DNA of 64,000 nucleotides from Dryococelus australis. Lineage: Eukaryota; Arthropoda; Insecta; Phasmatodea; Phasmatidae. Position 1 is the stretch's first letter, and every line of letters starts with the position of its first letter. The notes under the pieces were generated by a model. It made no database searches. It had not been told where the DNA came from and saw nothing but the letters and a program-made list of their open reading frames with translations. Made by a program: the position numbers and the translations under genes. Of the stretch, positions 47,501-59,500 are shown one piece after another. The stretch is taken from positions 61,494,777 to 61,558,776 of the forward strand of contig CM057002.1 in assembly GCA_029891345.1 (NCBI GenBank), in the 5' to 3' direction.

Positions 47501-50500
47501 CATGGCCTCACTCCTGCACGACTTCTTGAGCATCTCCTTTGGTGGTCAGGACCTGCCTGGCTCTGTGAAAATAAGAAGCATTGGCCACAGAGTACACTTC
47601 ATGATTCTAGCCCCACCTGCAATGAAGAGCATGAAACTATTGTGCTGCAGGCCACCTTGACCCAGTTTTCGTTCCTAGACTTAATGGAAAGAGTCAAAAT
47701 TAAATAAGGTTCACCTATGGTAGGTGTACCATAGGTCCAGTTCAGTTGGATAAGATGCAGGTATATCCTAATCAAGATCTCGCAAATAGAATTCACCAAA
47801 GAGTTTGTTTGTATTGCCAGACGCCAACCTTGTTTCCCATCCATCCAGAAGCGGCTCCTTGTGTAGATTCTGAAGGCATCCTGGGGGTAGGTGATGGACT
47901 GCATAGGGCTGAATTGCAATTCTATCCTTCTCCAAAAAAAAATTTCCACCTTGCAGTGCTACTGATTGATGAGCTTCATTTAAAGTTTTTCCACCCAGGG
48001 TCCCAGATGCTGCAGTCACTGCTTCAAAGAGAATTTTGTGTACTTGGCGCCAGGAAACTCATTCGCAGTCACCTTCATAAATGTATACACTGCTTTTGAA
48101 TCCATCCCAAATCTCTCACACCTATCATGGGCTGTTTTCCACCTGAAAGGGTGCACCACGCCAAGCCTTTTATGAACCTTGGAGTCATTTACGGAGGTCC
48201 CATCTCCATCACCATGGCTAGACTAAGAAAGACTCGTTTACTGCAGGCATACATATGCCTGTTTGTGTGTTTTGCAACAAAGGCCATACATCTAGATCTT
48301 GTTTCAGATTTATCAACAGAAGCATTTCTTGCAGCCTTTGGGATGTTCGTTGCTTGACGTGGACAATGTGGCAACATTTACTGTGACTCTAACTTAATTA
48401 GAGCCATCTGGAAGAAGTAGATTTTAGACAGTTTAGCAGAGCATAAGGTTACCTGGCACTTCAACCCTTCAGCAGCTCCTCACTGTGGTGGATTTTGGGA
48501 GGCAGGTATCAAATCTGTCAAGGCCATTCTCAAGAAAGTTGTCGGGACCCAGTTACTGACATATGAAGAACTGAGCACTGTTTTAGCCCAGATCGAGGCA
48601 ACGCTCAATTCAAGACATCTGTGCCCATTGTTGAGTGATCCAAATATGACTTCTCTGCACTGACTTCATGTCACTTCCTTACAATGGGCGCAGAAACAGA
48701 TATTGCTTGAACTTGAGATGTCGTCAACCCCAGTCAACAGGTTGACTAGGTGCTCACTCCTACAGTAGATCCACCAGTCGTTTTGGAAGCGGTGGCATGT
48801 GGAGTATCTCCATCGTCTCCAGCCCAAGGTTAAGTGGACCAGTGGAGAAAACAACATAGCTGAAGGCAGCTTGGTTTTGGTAAAAGACCAAAACTTGCCC
48901 CCCTTGTGGTGGAGTTTGGCAGAATAGTAAAGATCCACCCTGAGGCAGAGGGTATTGTGCACGTCACTGAGGTTCGTACCCAGCAAGGCACCTTTACCAG
49001 GCAAGCTGTTAAGTTGTGTCCTCTTTCTCTCAGCTAGTCCACGGCCAAGATGTCCATCTCTGTACACAGAACTTGTTTGTGTTTGTGTAGATATTGATTC
49101 TTCTGTTTTATACCTTCACATACTGTTAATGGGACTGATTAGTGTTGAAGTGTGTACCCTTCAAGGTGGGCAATAATGTTTGGGCCAGGGGTCTGTTCGA
49201 ACTAGTTTAAATTTCCCGTTGCAGTGTGGCAATACTGTCGATGGTGGCGCCATCTGTCTGGGGCAGTGCTGCTGGTATCTACAGGACCAGTTCGGCTTTG
49301 TTTTTGTATCTGTAGGTCGCAACTTGAAATGTTTTCATTAAAATACAATCCACATTGTTCTCGAGGCCAGACAACATTGTCTTGTAGTATAACAATCTTT
49401 ATATACTTTTAATTAAAATTGTACTTTTAATAAATAGGTTAATTGCAAGGTCAATTGTGGTTTTGACTGCTAATCGTTGTTCACAATAAAGTGAGCAGTT
49501 CTGAAATCAACCTTAGAAAAACGTCACTACTCCTACTGGCATATATTTTAACGTGCTCACTATGTGACATGTGCCTAGTAAAGTTGGTAACGATGGAGGG
49601 AAAGTAGTTCCATGTCTTAATGTTGAATTAAAAATATTATGTAACCATGTGTGATAACTTAAATTATTTATTTTGCTTTCTTTTTTTTAATGCATTAAAA
49701 TACTAAAATTAGGAGATTTGTAGAATGTTTACTTTGATAATAATTCCAAAGTTTCACTTGGACGGTGCATTAATAATGTGATGAGGCTAAAGGCCTCGTT
49801 TCATAAGGTGGAAGAATACACAACGTGCATACAAGTAGAATTTGACTACGCGGGCATAATGTGGCATAGAGTAGGTAATTTATAAAAACTGGGGTTTTGG
49901 TTTTTAATTCCCATGGAAGTTAATGAATTTTTTTTTTGTTTTCTTTGAAAATTAAGTAAAAAAATTATTATAGTAGTCTATTACAACAGTTCCGTGTGTA
50001 ACATGTTCGTAGTTAATAAGTTGCTGTCACTTGGTCCCCAAGTATGTTTGTCAATAAAAGTATTCCCTTATGTAAGGTAGAAATAATTGGAAAATTCATG
50101 CTGTTATGACAGGGTTAGAATGCATGTCTTAAAATATTCTTTGTGTAATTCTTTAGAATATGTTTTCACATAATTTTTTATTGCTCCTTTGTAATAATGT
50201 GAAGATCTATTATTTTAAATTACACGTAGACATTGGTCTTTTTTAGTGGGCTAATACATTTGGATATCTGAATCCATCAGTTTAAACAAGGACACCTCTT
50301 GTGTCTGTGACAGGCTACCAGCGAATTCGGATGTACGATCTTGGCTCCAGCAACCCCAGTCCTGTGATTAACTATGAGGGTGTAACAAGAAATGTTACAG
50401 GTTTTGGCTTCCAAGAGGAGGGCAAGTGGATGTACACGGGTAGTGAAGATTGCAGCGCTCGAATCTGGGATCTCAGGTAGCTTGCTGTGTTTAGTTACCA

Positions 50501-53500
50501 AATGACCTGATCACAACAGAGCAGACTTGTTTGATGAGTTGGAATTTTTTATGGAGATTAGCTGAGTATACTAGTGATTTAGCCATTATAATTGGTCTCT
50601 TCATGAAGGAGCTACAAGAATATAATGACTTACTTCCTCTGAGCTATATCAATACATACAACCCAGTATGTATTGCAGATTTTGTCAGTGGTTTATCAGT
50701 TTACAAATAACTAGAATGTTTTATACTTGCTGTATGTCATATTTTTTTAATTATTAATAATTAAACTAATAGTATTTGGTAAAATGTAAGTTTCACTAAC
50801 CACTTAAAAATTTCAGTTTATACAGGTCACTGATAATAGTGAAGTTTATTTTGTTCAATATCTACCTGTAGATCCATAATATTAATTCCTGCTTATAAAA
50901 TATTCCTACATCTAAAAATTTTTTTTAACTCTCCCACTGAAAAATGTTATAACTGGGCTCAACTTTACAGTGGCTTTTGTGTTTCATTCATTCCAGGTAG
51001 TGACATAATTACTAATGTGAGGTAAATTTCTGAGTGTAAAAGTCATAAATGTAATAACCTTACCATTAGGTCTTACTCCCAAAACTTTTAGGAAGGCATG
51101 TGAAAGAAAATTTAGCATAGGAAAAATTGATTTCGCTATGCCACTTTATGGAAATTTACAAGTTTTTATTCTATACAATATGTAATTTATATACCTACAA
51201 GGAATGTAATTATTTAATCATTAAAACTTTCATCAATATATTTAAAATGTAAAAAAATATAAATATATGTAAAATTAGAATATGAAAATTATTGAAAAAT
51301 CTGGCAAGAAACAAGATTTTATTTTTTTATATTGGGATCTGTATCTGGGTGTGTTTGCACAATGCTGTATTAATCAGCCTATGTAGACACTACTTGTAGC
51401 CTACATACAGCTTGGAAAAATAACCTTGTACTGTTTTGTGTTGACGCAAACACCTGCTCATGGGAATTGGATCAAATTAATCCCAGGAGGTGGGGAGGCT
51501 GAATTCCCTCCTGGGGAGTTACGTAGTTTCAAGGTACCCTTTGCGAAGGAAAATTATTAGTAGTAGAGTTACCTTGCTGGTTCGCAGTTCTTCCCACGTT
51601 GGAAAGTTGTGGCCGGATGCCCTTGACAGGAGAAGGAGATCTAAATCCTAGAGTGAGTTTAACCAAATACGTCTCCCATCCCGGGATTTTGCTTATGCTC
51701 ACTGTAAAGGCTGTCAATAAGGTTCGTGATGCTAGCTGTCACGGTAATGAAAAGAGGATGAAATTAGGTGGAGTCGAAGGGCTCCTCCCGGTGGTGTTCT
51801 GTATAGGGAACTGGTCTAGTGGGGATGCATGAGGGAACAAAGTCAGATGAGGTAGCCGCTATGTGGCTACGGCTAGCTGTCAGCGGAGGAATACGGATTG
51901 TAATTACTTTACCTCCCGCTGTATGTACCTGGCACATAGGGACAACAGATCCCGAGTTCGGTGGGCAGAAGGGATTTTAATAATTCTGCTATAGGTGGGT
52001 CTGGCTTATAATTACCCCAATAGTCTACCATGTGATGGAGCCAGTCTATGCCTAAAAGGTTGTCCCCTCCTTGCCAAATTGCGTCACTTCCGAAAGGTGC
52101 AATTTCTTCCAAATAAGTTCCTAAAAAAATAACTAGTGCTATCGATAGTATTGATTTCATCTCACAAGAGTATTTTGATTTCTGTTTTCTTATGTTTTTA
52201 CTGCATTCGTAGATCGGCGACAACGAGAAAGCAACCAGGATTTATTTTTATTCTTCTTATGCATTATTGCAGTTGTAAGTTGGCGACAGCGAAAACGAAA
52301 CACCTACTCTGGCCGCATTCCCCTTGACCAGTACTGACAAGCATTCCTTTAGGTACTAATTCTGCTGATCAGTAACAGAGGAATGGTTTTGTGGCAGACT
52401 CAGTAAAAGCAGATAACGCAACATGGCGGCTATGGATAACGAGCACGTTACGTTTGTTATATTCAGAAGTTGCAGGTGGAAAGTATATTTTCACATTCTT
52501 TGATTTCATCATCTGAATCAGACGAAAATGGAAAGAAAAAATATCCACCCCTGTTTACAACATGTTTAAGCCTGTGATTGCTTTATCATGTATTGCAGAC
52601 ACCATTGTTCCTGCTGAAAACTGCTGACGAGTATTCTACCTGGTTCCAGTACTAAGTGCTACTGGAGTGCAAATATTTACTGATGCCGTTCCTTTTGGCA
52701 TGATACTGGTCAGTGCTTTCATTACCAAGTGGAATGTAGCCTCTGATACTGTATTCAACTATTTGTGGTGTTGTTATTGAGTAAATGGCAAGTTAAAGGT
52801 TATAACTGTGGCAGTAATTTGTCGGATGTAGTTCTTAGGCAGGATTTACAACGTCCCGTCACATCCGTCTGTCATCTGTCCGTCAATCACGTGACCAACA
52901 ACCAATCAGAGGTGGCTGTTAATTCTATCCGTCCGTCAAAAACCTTGGCAAACTTTAACTTTTGATGGACGAATGGATGAAATTACAGCCTTCTAAACTG
53001 GCACATTTTGTTACTCGTTCATCCCGAGTTATTTACAAGGCTGTGTAGTGTTTTGTTTTGCTGTCTTAACTGTAAAATGAAATTAAGTTACATTTTTCTT
53101 GAAGATTAATTGATAATTATGTTTGGAAACACGAGCTCCTTTTGTGCGAAAGTAAAAATAATAAAATAATGCTTTATATGCTATTAAATTTTTTTTTTAC
53201 GTAGGTTAATTTTCGTTACTACATGTATGGTTGTTTTTGGTATTTAGAAAAACAATACCGCAAAAGATTTTAACTTTTTGTGGATAATTTTTTTCTATTT
53301 ATAAACTGTTAGGTTTTTATTAGTTCGATAGACATACGAAGTTTGGTTGTAAATTGTTCGGCTGGGATACGGACGAACGTATGATGGACATGCAGATGGC
53401 GGATGGACGCAATAGGCTGTTGTAAATCCGGCCTGATTGGAAACTGTCGGCTGTGGTTTTGGTTAGAATGTTGATGATCTGAATAAGACTCTGCAAATAA

Positions 53501-56500
53501 TAATTGGCAAAATTCGTTGCAAATAAATCAGTTGTTGTCATTGTAATCAAGGGATTGAATATTGCTTAGCCGATGAAGGAATACTAAGCGAAAATATTAA
53601 CATAAATAAAAATAATTCGCTCAATTTCAAGTGAATATTTAATATTAAATTGATTTCAATAAGTGTTTTTAATGATATCTTTAGACTGTTGGTTTAAACA
53701 ACATGTATTTTGAAGTTATGTATGGTATTTTTAGGTCTGAAATACAAGTCCGCATCAGATTACCTGAAGTTTTTAAGGTTATCTTTAAGGAACTCAGGTT
53801 ATAATGAATGCTGTATTGCCTGGTAACAGTTTTTCTTTGACTATTAAGTTACTTATTTGCCCAGTAAAATGGTCTATCTTATCATTTATTATTAAAATTA
53901 GTGTAGTATTTCATTTCTATGCTGTAGAAACCTAATACAAAGTGCTAAAAGTGTTCACAAAACTGATGACTTAAATTTAAGTAAAACAAAAGTATTTCTA
54001 AATATTGAGTATTAGGAATTATGATTGTGCTCATCAAGACTGGTATATTCATCGCTGTAATCGGCGGCATCAGCAGTTGTGAATCAGTATCGTTGATAAT
54101 GGCCCATCCCTAGTTATCACCTCTGCACGAGGCTCTGGTGACTTCAGTGTCCTTGACGGGGGGTGCTGCGATCTTGCATCATCCCTAGGAAATTGCATCT
54201 CTGGCTGACGTGTGTCGAGGCTTCTGTCAAATATTAAAATCTTACGAGGGAAAACTGGACGACCGCATGGCGTCTTCGGCGGACGATAGAATTTATTCCT
54301 TCATGTCCCACGTCTGTAATCACTCACTAGACTGCGATTGATCCTGTAGGCATGACATTCATTGCCCTGTCGTAGTATGACTTCTCCACGAGCGTAACAC
54401 TTCTTGAGATTGGATGAAGTCGAAACATAGTGTGCACATGTCAGATGCGCAGGAATGTGCCATGTGTCAATATTTTAATTCTAGTGTTAACAACGTGAAC
54501 CATATTTGTATTGCATGTTCAAAAGCCAGATTGTGAGGATATTTTATGATTTCATGAAAGTATCCATGTCAATTTAATTAAAATTCGTAATAATTTAAAA
54601 AACAATGTTCACCATGTTGTTTTGTATAAAAGTAAGAATGTTATCTTAAAATTTATAGTAATACCAATTTTAAGAAGTTATTTTAACATTAAGTTTGGTT
54701 CGCACAACTAAAGTGTTTTAAAATGTTGCAGTTTCTTTGAACTGTAATATTTAGTACACCTGTGGTAAAGGTTTAAGTTTAACTATTTTGGGAAATGTTA
54801 AAATTGAAATATAAGCAATCTACATAACATATTTCCAAAAACAATCTTTATGACATTCTTATATCATGAAATGTTATTTTGAACTCTGTCTGTACATAAA
54901 TCTTGTTTAGTTTTGATATTTATACAAATAAATGCACAATATAAATTTAAAATTTGTGTATCTGTTTTCAGTAATTTTTTAAAAGTGATTTTTTTCCATT
55001 TTATACTTTTTTCAGACTATTATTTTACGTCACACAGAAAACATTTTTTGAATCTTGTACGTTTATAAGGAAATTGTCCATTCAACCTTGGTTGTGTTGC
55101 AACTTTAAGCCATAAAAAGGGTCACCTTATATGAGTTACATGTTCTGTTTTGAGTGAGATTCCTTTCCTAAATCTGTGTCTTCTTAGGTGGATAGTGTTG
55201 TGGTAGAATTTTTCCTCCTCATCTGTAGCCTTGTTCATCATACCTCCACACAACCCTATCTGCTAAAGTGGGGTGTGGGCTTTTGGCTATGTATGGTTTC
55301 CATGCTGCCAGATGTTTTTGCTTCATGTGCAACCAAAAGGGCCAAGAGACATTTTGTCATAATTGGTGATCCTAAAAGGTGTCTGGAACAGGGCGCTAGT
55401 GTGGCCAACTGGTTTGCTGCATCCTCCTGTAGCGTGGGTTTTGAGTCCTGCCCTGTTACCATTGTGGCACCTCATTACCATAATGATTGACCCGTTCACG
55501 TCAGGACCATGAACAAGTTGCACATGAGCGGTATGTTATTCACTGGTTGCAAGACAAGTGTTAAACACAAGTACAGTGGATACCAAAATATTACGTGATT
55601 GCAACATTTGAATTCAAATGTTAATATGCGACCGAAGGGTTAATATTTCTTTGTTGGAGACTTTCAAGTTGGTTCTGTTCAGGGCGATGGAAGTTGTGCT
55701 CCCTCACATGAGGGGTAGAACTGGTGGGCTGTCAGTGTGTTGTGTTTACACAGGCATCCTTCTTGTGTGGGCAGCACAGGTGCAGCGCTGCTGTTTGCTA
55801 AAGGCTGTTCATGATAAAGTGAGCACTTTGAAATCTACCTTAGAAAAAGTCACTGCTCCTACCTGCATATTTTGTAACGAACGCACTGAGTGACATGCGC
55901 CCAGTAAAGTTGGTAAGGATGGAGGGGAAAGTAGTTCCATATCTTAACATAGAATAAAAAGTTTTAGGTAACCATTTTTGATAACTTCAATTATTTCTAT
56001 CACTTTCAGTTTTTTTTTAATTCGTCGAAGTGTAAAAATTATGAGATTTTCAAAATACTTACTTTTCTAATAGCCTAATTTTACCATTTTCACTTGACCG
56101 ACGCATAAAGAAAGCGGAAGAACACAAAGTGTTCATTCAAATAGATCTTAAGCATGGCTTTCAAAAGTGCTCCTTTTACATTGAACTGCTTATATGAATG
56201 GACGTGTGGGATTCCTGGTACCGAAGTGGAAATGTATGGTCATGATATCACAGTGCTGCAATCCATCAGTTCCAAGATATGTGTATGAGTGTGTTGGATG
56301 AATTGGGAAAGGAGTCCATAACTGTATGCATTGATGAGCCAATTCAATGAGCCAGGCACGTCATGGATCACGTCACTACTTATGATTGTATCAGCCGTGC
56401 ACCTGTCCACAAAATCATTCATGACAAAAATTTAACTTCCAAGTACAAAAATTATTTATTGGTACAAATAAAAAAAAAACTAAATTTTTTATCATTGACA

Positions 56501-59500
56501 CGTAACGTCTTTCCTACTAATACAAATTGACTTCTACTTATCAGTGCGAACCACTCAGCTCCGCACCCCAACGGAGTTGGATGGCAGTACAACCTACTTG
56601 ATGTTGAGACTATACATCGTCACCTAGTACTATAGCATGCCGCAGGATGGCGCTACTAGTATGAATGGCAGAGACATGCAACTGCTGGATCCTGAGCCGG
56701 CTGGTGACGTCACATGCCCAGAGGATCTAATGCCGCCATCCCCCTCCACCTGACCAAAGGTGATTTGGGAAGCATATAAGTACTGAGGCTCGTACCTTTG
56801 AACGCCAGTCTGTCCAGCTCCTTCACCACACTCACAGTGCAGAAGAAGTCTGTCCTGTTCCTTCATCACACTTTTGGTGCTGAAGTTCAGGTCTTGAGAT
56901 TCCCTCTTCACTTCGAAGATCATCACCAGTTTAAGTTGTCAAACTCTTAAGACAATTTCCGGTCCCTTCAGGACATACACCGTAGCACTAGTTAAAGTTG
57001 AGTTATTTTCATAGCCACTTTTCCTACCTACCCCTGTTAGCCTAGAAACAGGTTGACTTCACCTGTCTTTGCCTGGCATGTTTCTGTTAAGGTCTCATTG
57101 ATAGAAAATAGTGCAAAACCACCTTGTTTATTTCTGTACCAAAATAAACATGTTTTATTTCACTTAAGGATATCATTCCCGTAGTACTAGAACCCTACCT
57201 TTGTAGACATCAGTCCAATCAAGGGACAGCAGGTGACCAGATATTTTATTTTAACCACTACACTCATGAGTAGACACACACCCCTGTATTGGACAGCCAC
57301 CCTTTCTATGCACCAAGGTGTATAGAACGGTAGAGCCCCGACACCAAGTACTCATACCCTTGGGGTTAGACTGTCAGTCTGGGGTTTGCACTTCTGGTGG
57401 CGGAAAGAGTACGTCCTCGAGTCTGAGGGGTCTGACCCTTCAGGGGAACTCACCCACGTATCATGGTCGTCCCAACTGTGCAACCTGACTCTCATTGCCC
57501 ACCACACTTCCGGTGCCGGACACTGAGATAAGGGAGTCAGCTAGGTCTGTCGACAACTTGAGTAGGACCAGACATTACCTACCCCATCTCTGCGGGTTTG
57601 ATATTATTAATTCTATCCTCATGCCCTTCTCCCGTCAAAGTGGTGTCTGTAAGATGGTTAAAAGGGCAGAAACTATCTCTAAGTACGAACAGGAGCTTAG
57701 CCCCATTCCCACCGAACTTAAGCACCTCAATCCCCGAGAAAGAGCGCAAGTCATCCGTCAGCTAGAGAGACTAGCCTCACCAGCACCTGTTCCGGACTTC
57801 TTCGTACCACCAGTCAAACTCGACGGACCCACTCACCTCGTATTCCTTGCATACCTGAGTGGACAAGAAACATCATAAGGCATAGCTAACCAGTGGTTTT
57901 GAGGAATCCCGCTTACTCAGACTACCCAGCCAACAACCAGCACCTACAATCACCTGCTCACCAGATTCAGGGGCCAACTCCTGCGCACCCAGTCCGAATC
58001 TTAGCATGTCCAACAGCCTTCGCAGGTCATCCGTTGCCCAGGTATCTCCGGGAGAGTGGTCCCACCTAAGCGGAAGATCGTGTTAGCTATCCCCAACTTT
58101 GTTTCCAGCCGGAAGGTAACACGACCCGTCCTATATACCTGTCAGGCTTCTGTTCCACACTGCAAATAAGAGTCAAACTTAACCCCGGGTGTGTCGGCCC
58201 TTACACCCACCAAAACACTTGGGCCGTGATGTACTTCCTTTGCCCATAGGACGTCAAAAGTCTTAATTAAACATTGTATTTCAATTATTTTCATTGTCTC
58301 AACACTGTTTCATAAATAGCTAGTGTCATACTTTACCATACTTTACCAAATGGCGAAACAAAGTCACCTCAAGCTAAATAAAGCAGCACTGGTTTGACAA
58401 TGCTTTCTGCAGATGGACTTACAGTATTTAGAATTGCTTGCTGTTTGTGTTAATGCCAGGTCACGCAACTTGCAGTGTCAGAGGATTTTCCAGGTGTCTG
58501 CTCCCGTGAACTGTGTGTGTCTGCACCCAAACCAGGCTGAGCTGGTTGTTGGAGACCAGAGTGGTGTTATCCACCTCTGGGACCTCAAGACCGACCGCAA
58601 TGAGCAGCTGGTGAGCTCTAGTTGTCAGTTCAATGCACAATGACTGAGACAACAAATTTAAATTGTGTGCAACATTAAAGTATTTTTGGTGACCTTGATT
58701 TTTACAGAAACTGTTTTCTTGGTTTTGGTATCATCAGAAAAATAAATTGTATTAGTTGATACATTTATTTTTCATCAATTTGTGAAGTACGCATGAAATT
58801 TATAATGCTTAAATCTCAAGAAATGTTATTTCTTTTATACTGCAAATTAATTTTGGGTAACTATAAAAATATGAATGGGCAAGCATTATGTAACTATCCT
58901 GCTGGTTTGTTGGTACATACTGTTAGTGCCTTAATGATCATAATTTTGTATCCCTTGTAACCAGTTATGGAATTGTCGAGTAAGTTAGAATACATTCACC
59001 ATATCTGAGTAGTTTAATAGTAATTACATTTTATTTATTTTGTATCACCTGTAATTTAACATTATTATTGTATTGTCAATTAAATTTATGTTTTATTTCA
59101 GCCCTGAATGCTTAAAGTATTAATTCCAATCTTGAGTCTATACTGACGCACTCTCTCTGGTATGTGGCCTTTTGTTTTGTTTCCGACCGGCACTGAGTCT
59201 CTCACCTGGTGACAGACCTTGCGGAAGGTGCACCTATTATCATTGTGGTGAATCGCTAGTTGATGGCCCTTTGGAAGTTTATATGGGGCTCTTCGGCAGA
59301 GTATTGGTTTTTAGCGGGGGTTCCTTTTGCCTGGTGGGGTCAGGGTTTTCACACTTTGGGGTCCTTTATAGGATACCGCCCAGTGGAAGGGTTATAGTAT
59401 TTTTGGAGGGGAATTATACCCCAGGGTGATCTTGATTGCGAACATCTCCCTCCCAGGGAGTGCAACCTTACTCACCATGAAGGTTGCCAAGATATGAGAT

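Larger units (their letters stand above)
45795..49394 (+). mobile_element. BEL/Pao LTR retrotransposon 2 (5' part deleted)
   Basis: A 38-base remnant of the LTR start joins directly to the middle of pol, so most of the 5' LTR, gag and protease are gone. The 3' LTR is complete. Different lineage from element 1: its RT box is YVDD rather than YVDN. Confidence 0.85.
41180..50313 (+). other. MLST8 intron 2 (9.1 kb)
   Basis: Holds a TTTA microsatellite, a family A LTR fragment, an endonuclease relic, a transposase relic, BEL/Pao element 2 and a family D copy, each listed separately. In 44.2-45.8 kb and 49.85-50.3 kb I see only AT-rich unique-looking DNA. Confidence 0.8.
50477..58459 (+). other. 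MLST8 intron 3 (8.0 kb)
   Basis: Holds family A fragments, the 52.8-53.4 kb MITE-like element, a family D copy and a Gypsy 5' LTR with gag. The stretches 50.5-51.5, 53.45-54.1 and 54.4-55.15 kb are AT-rich with nothing I can name. Confidence 0.8.
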
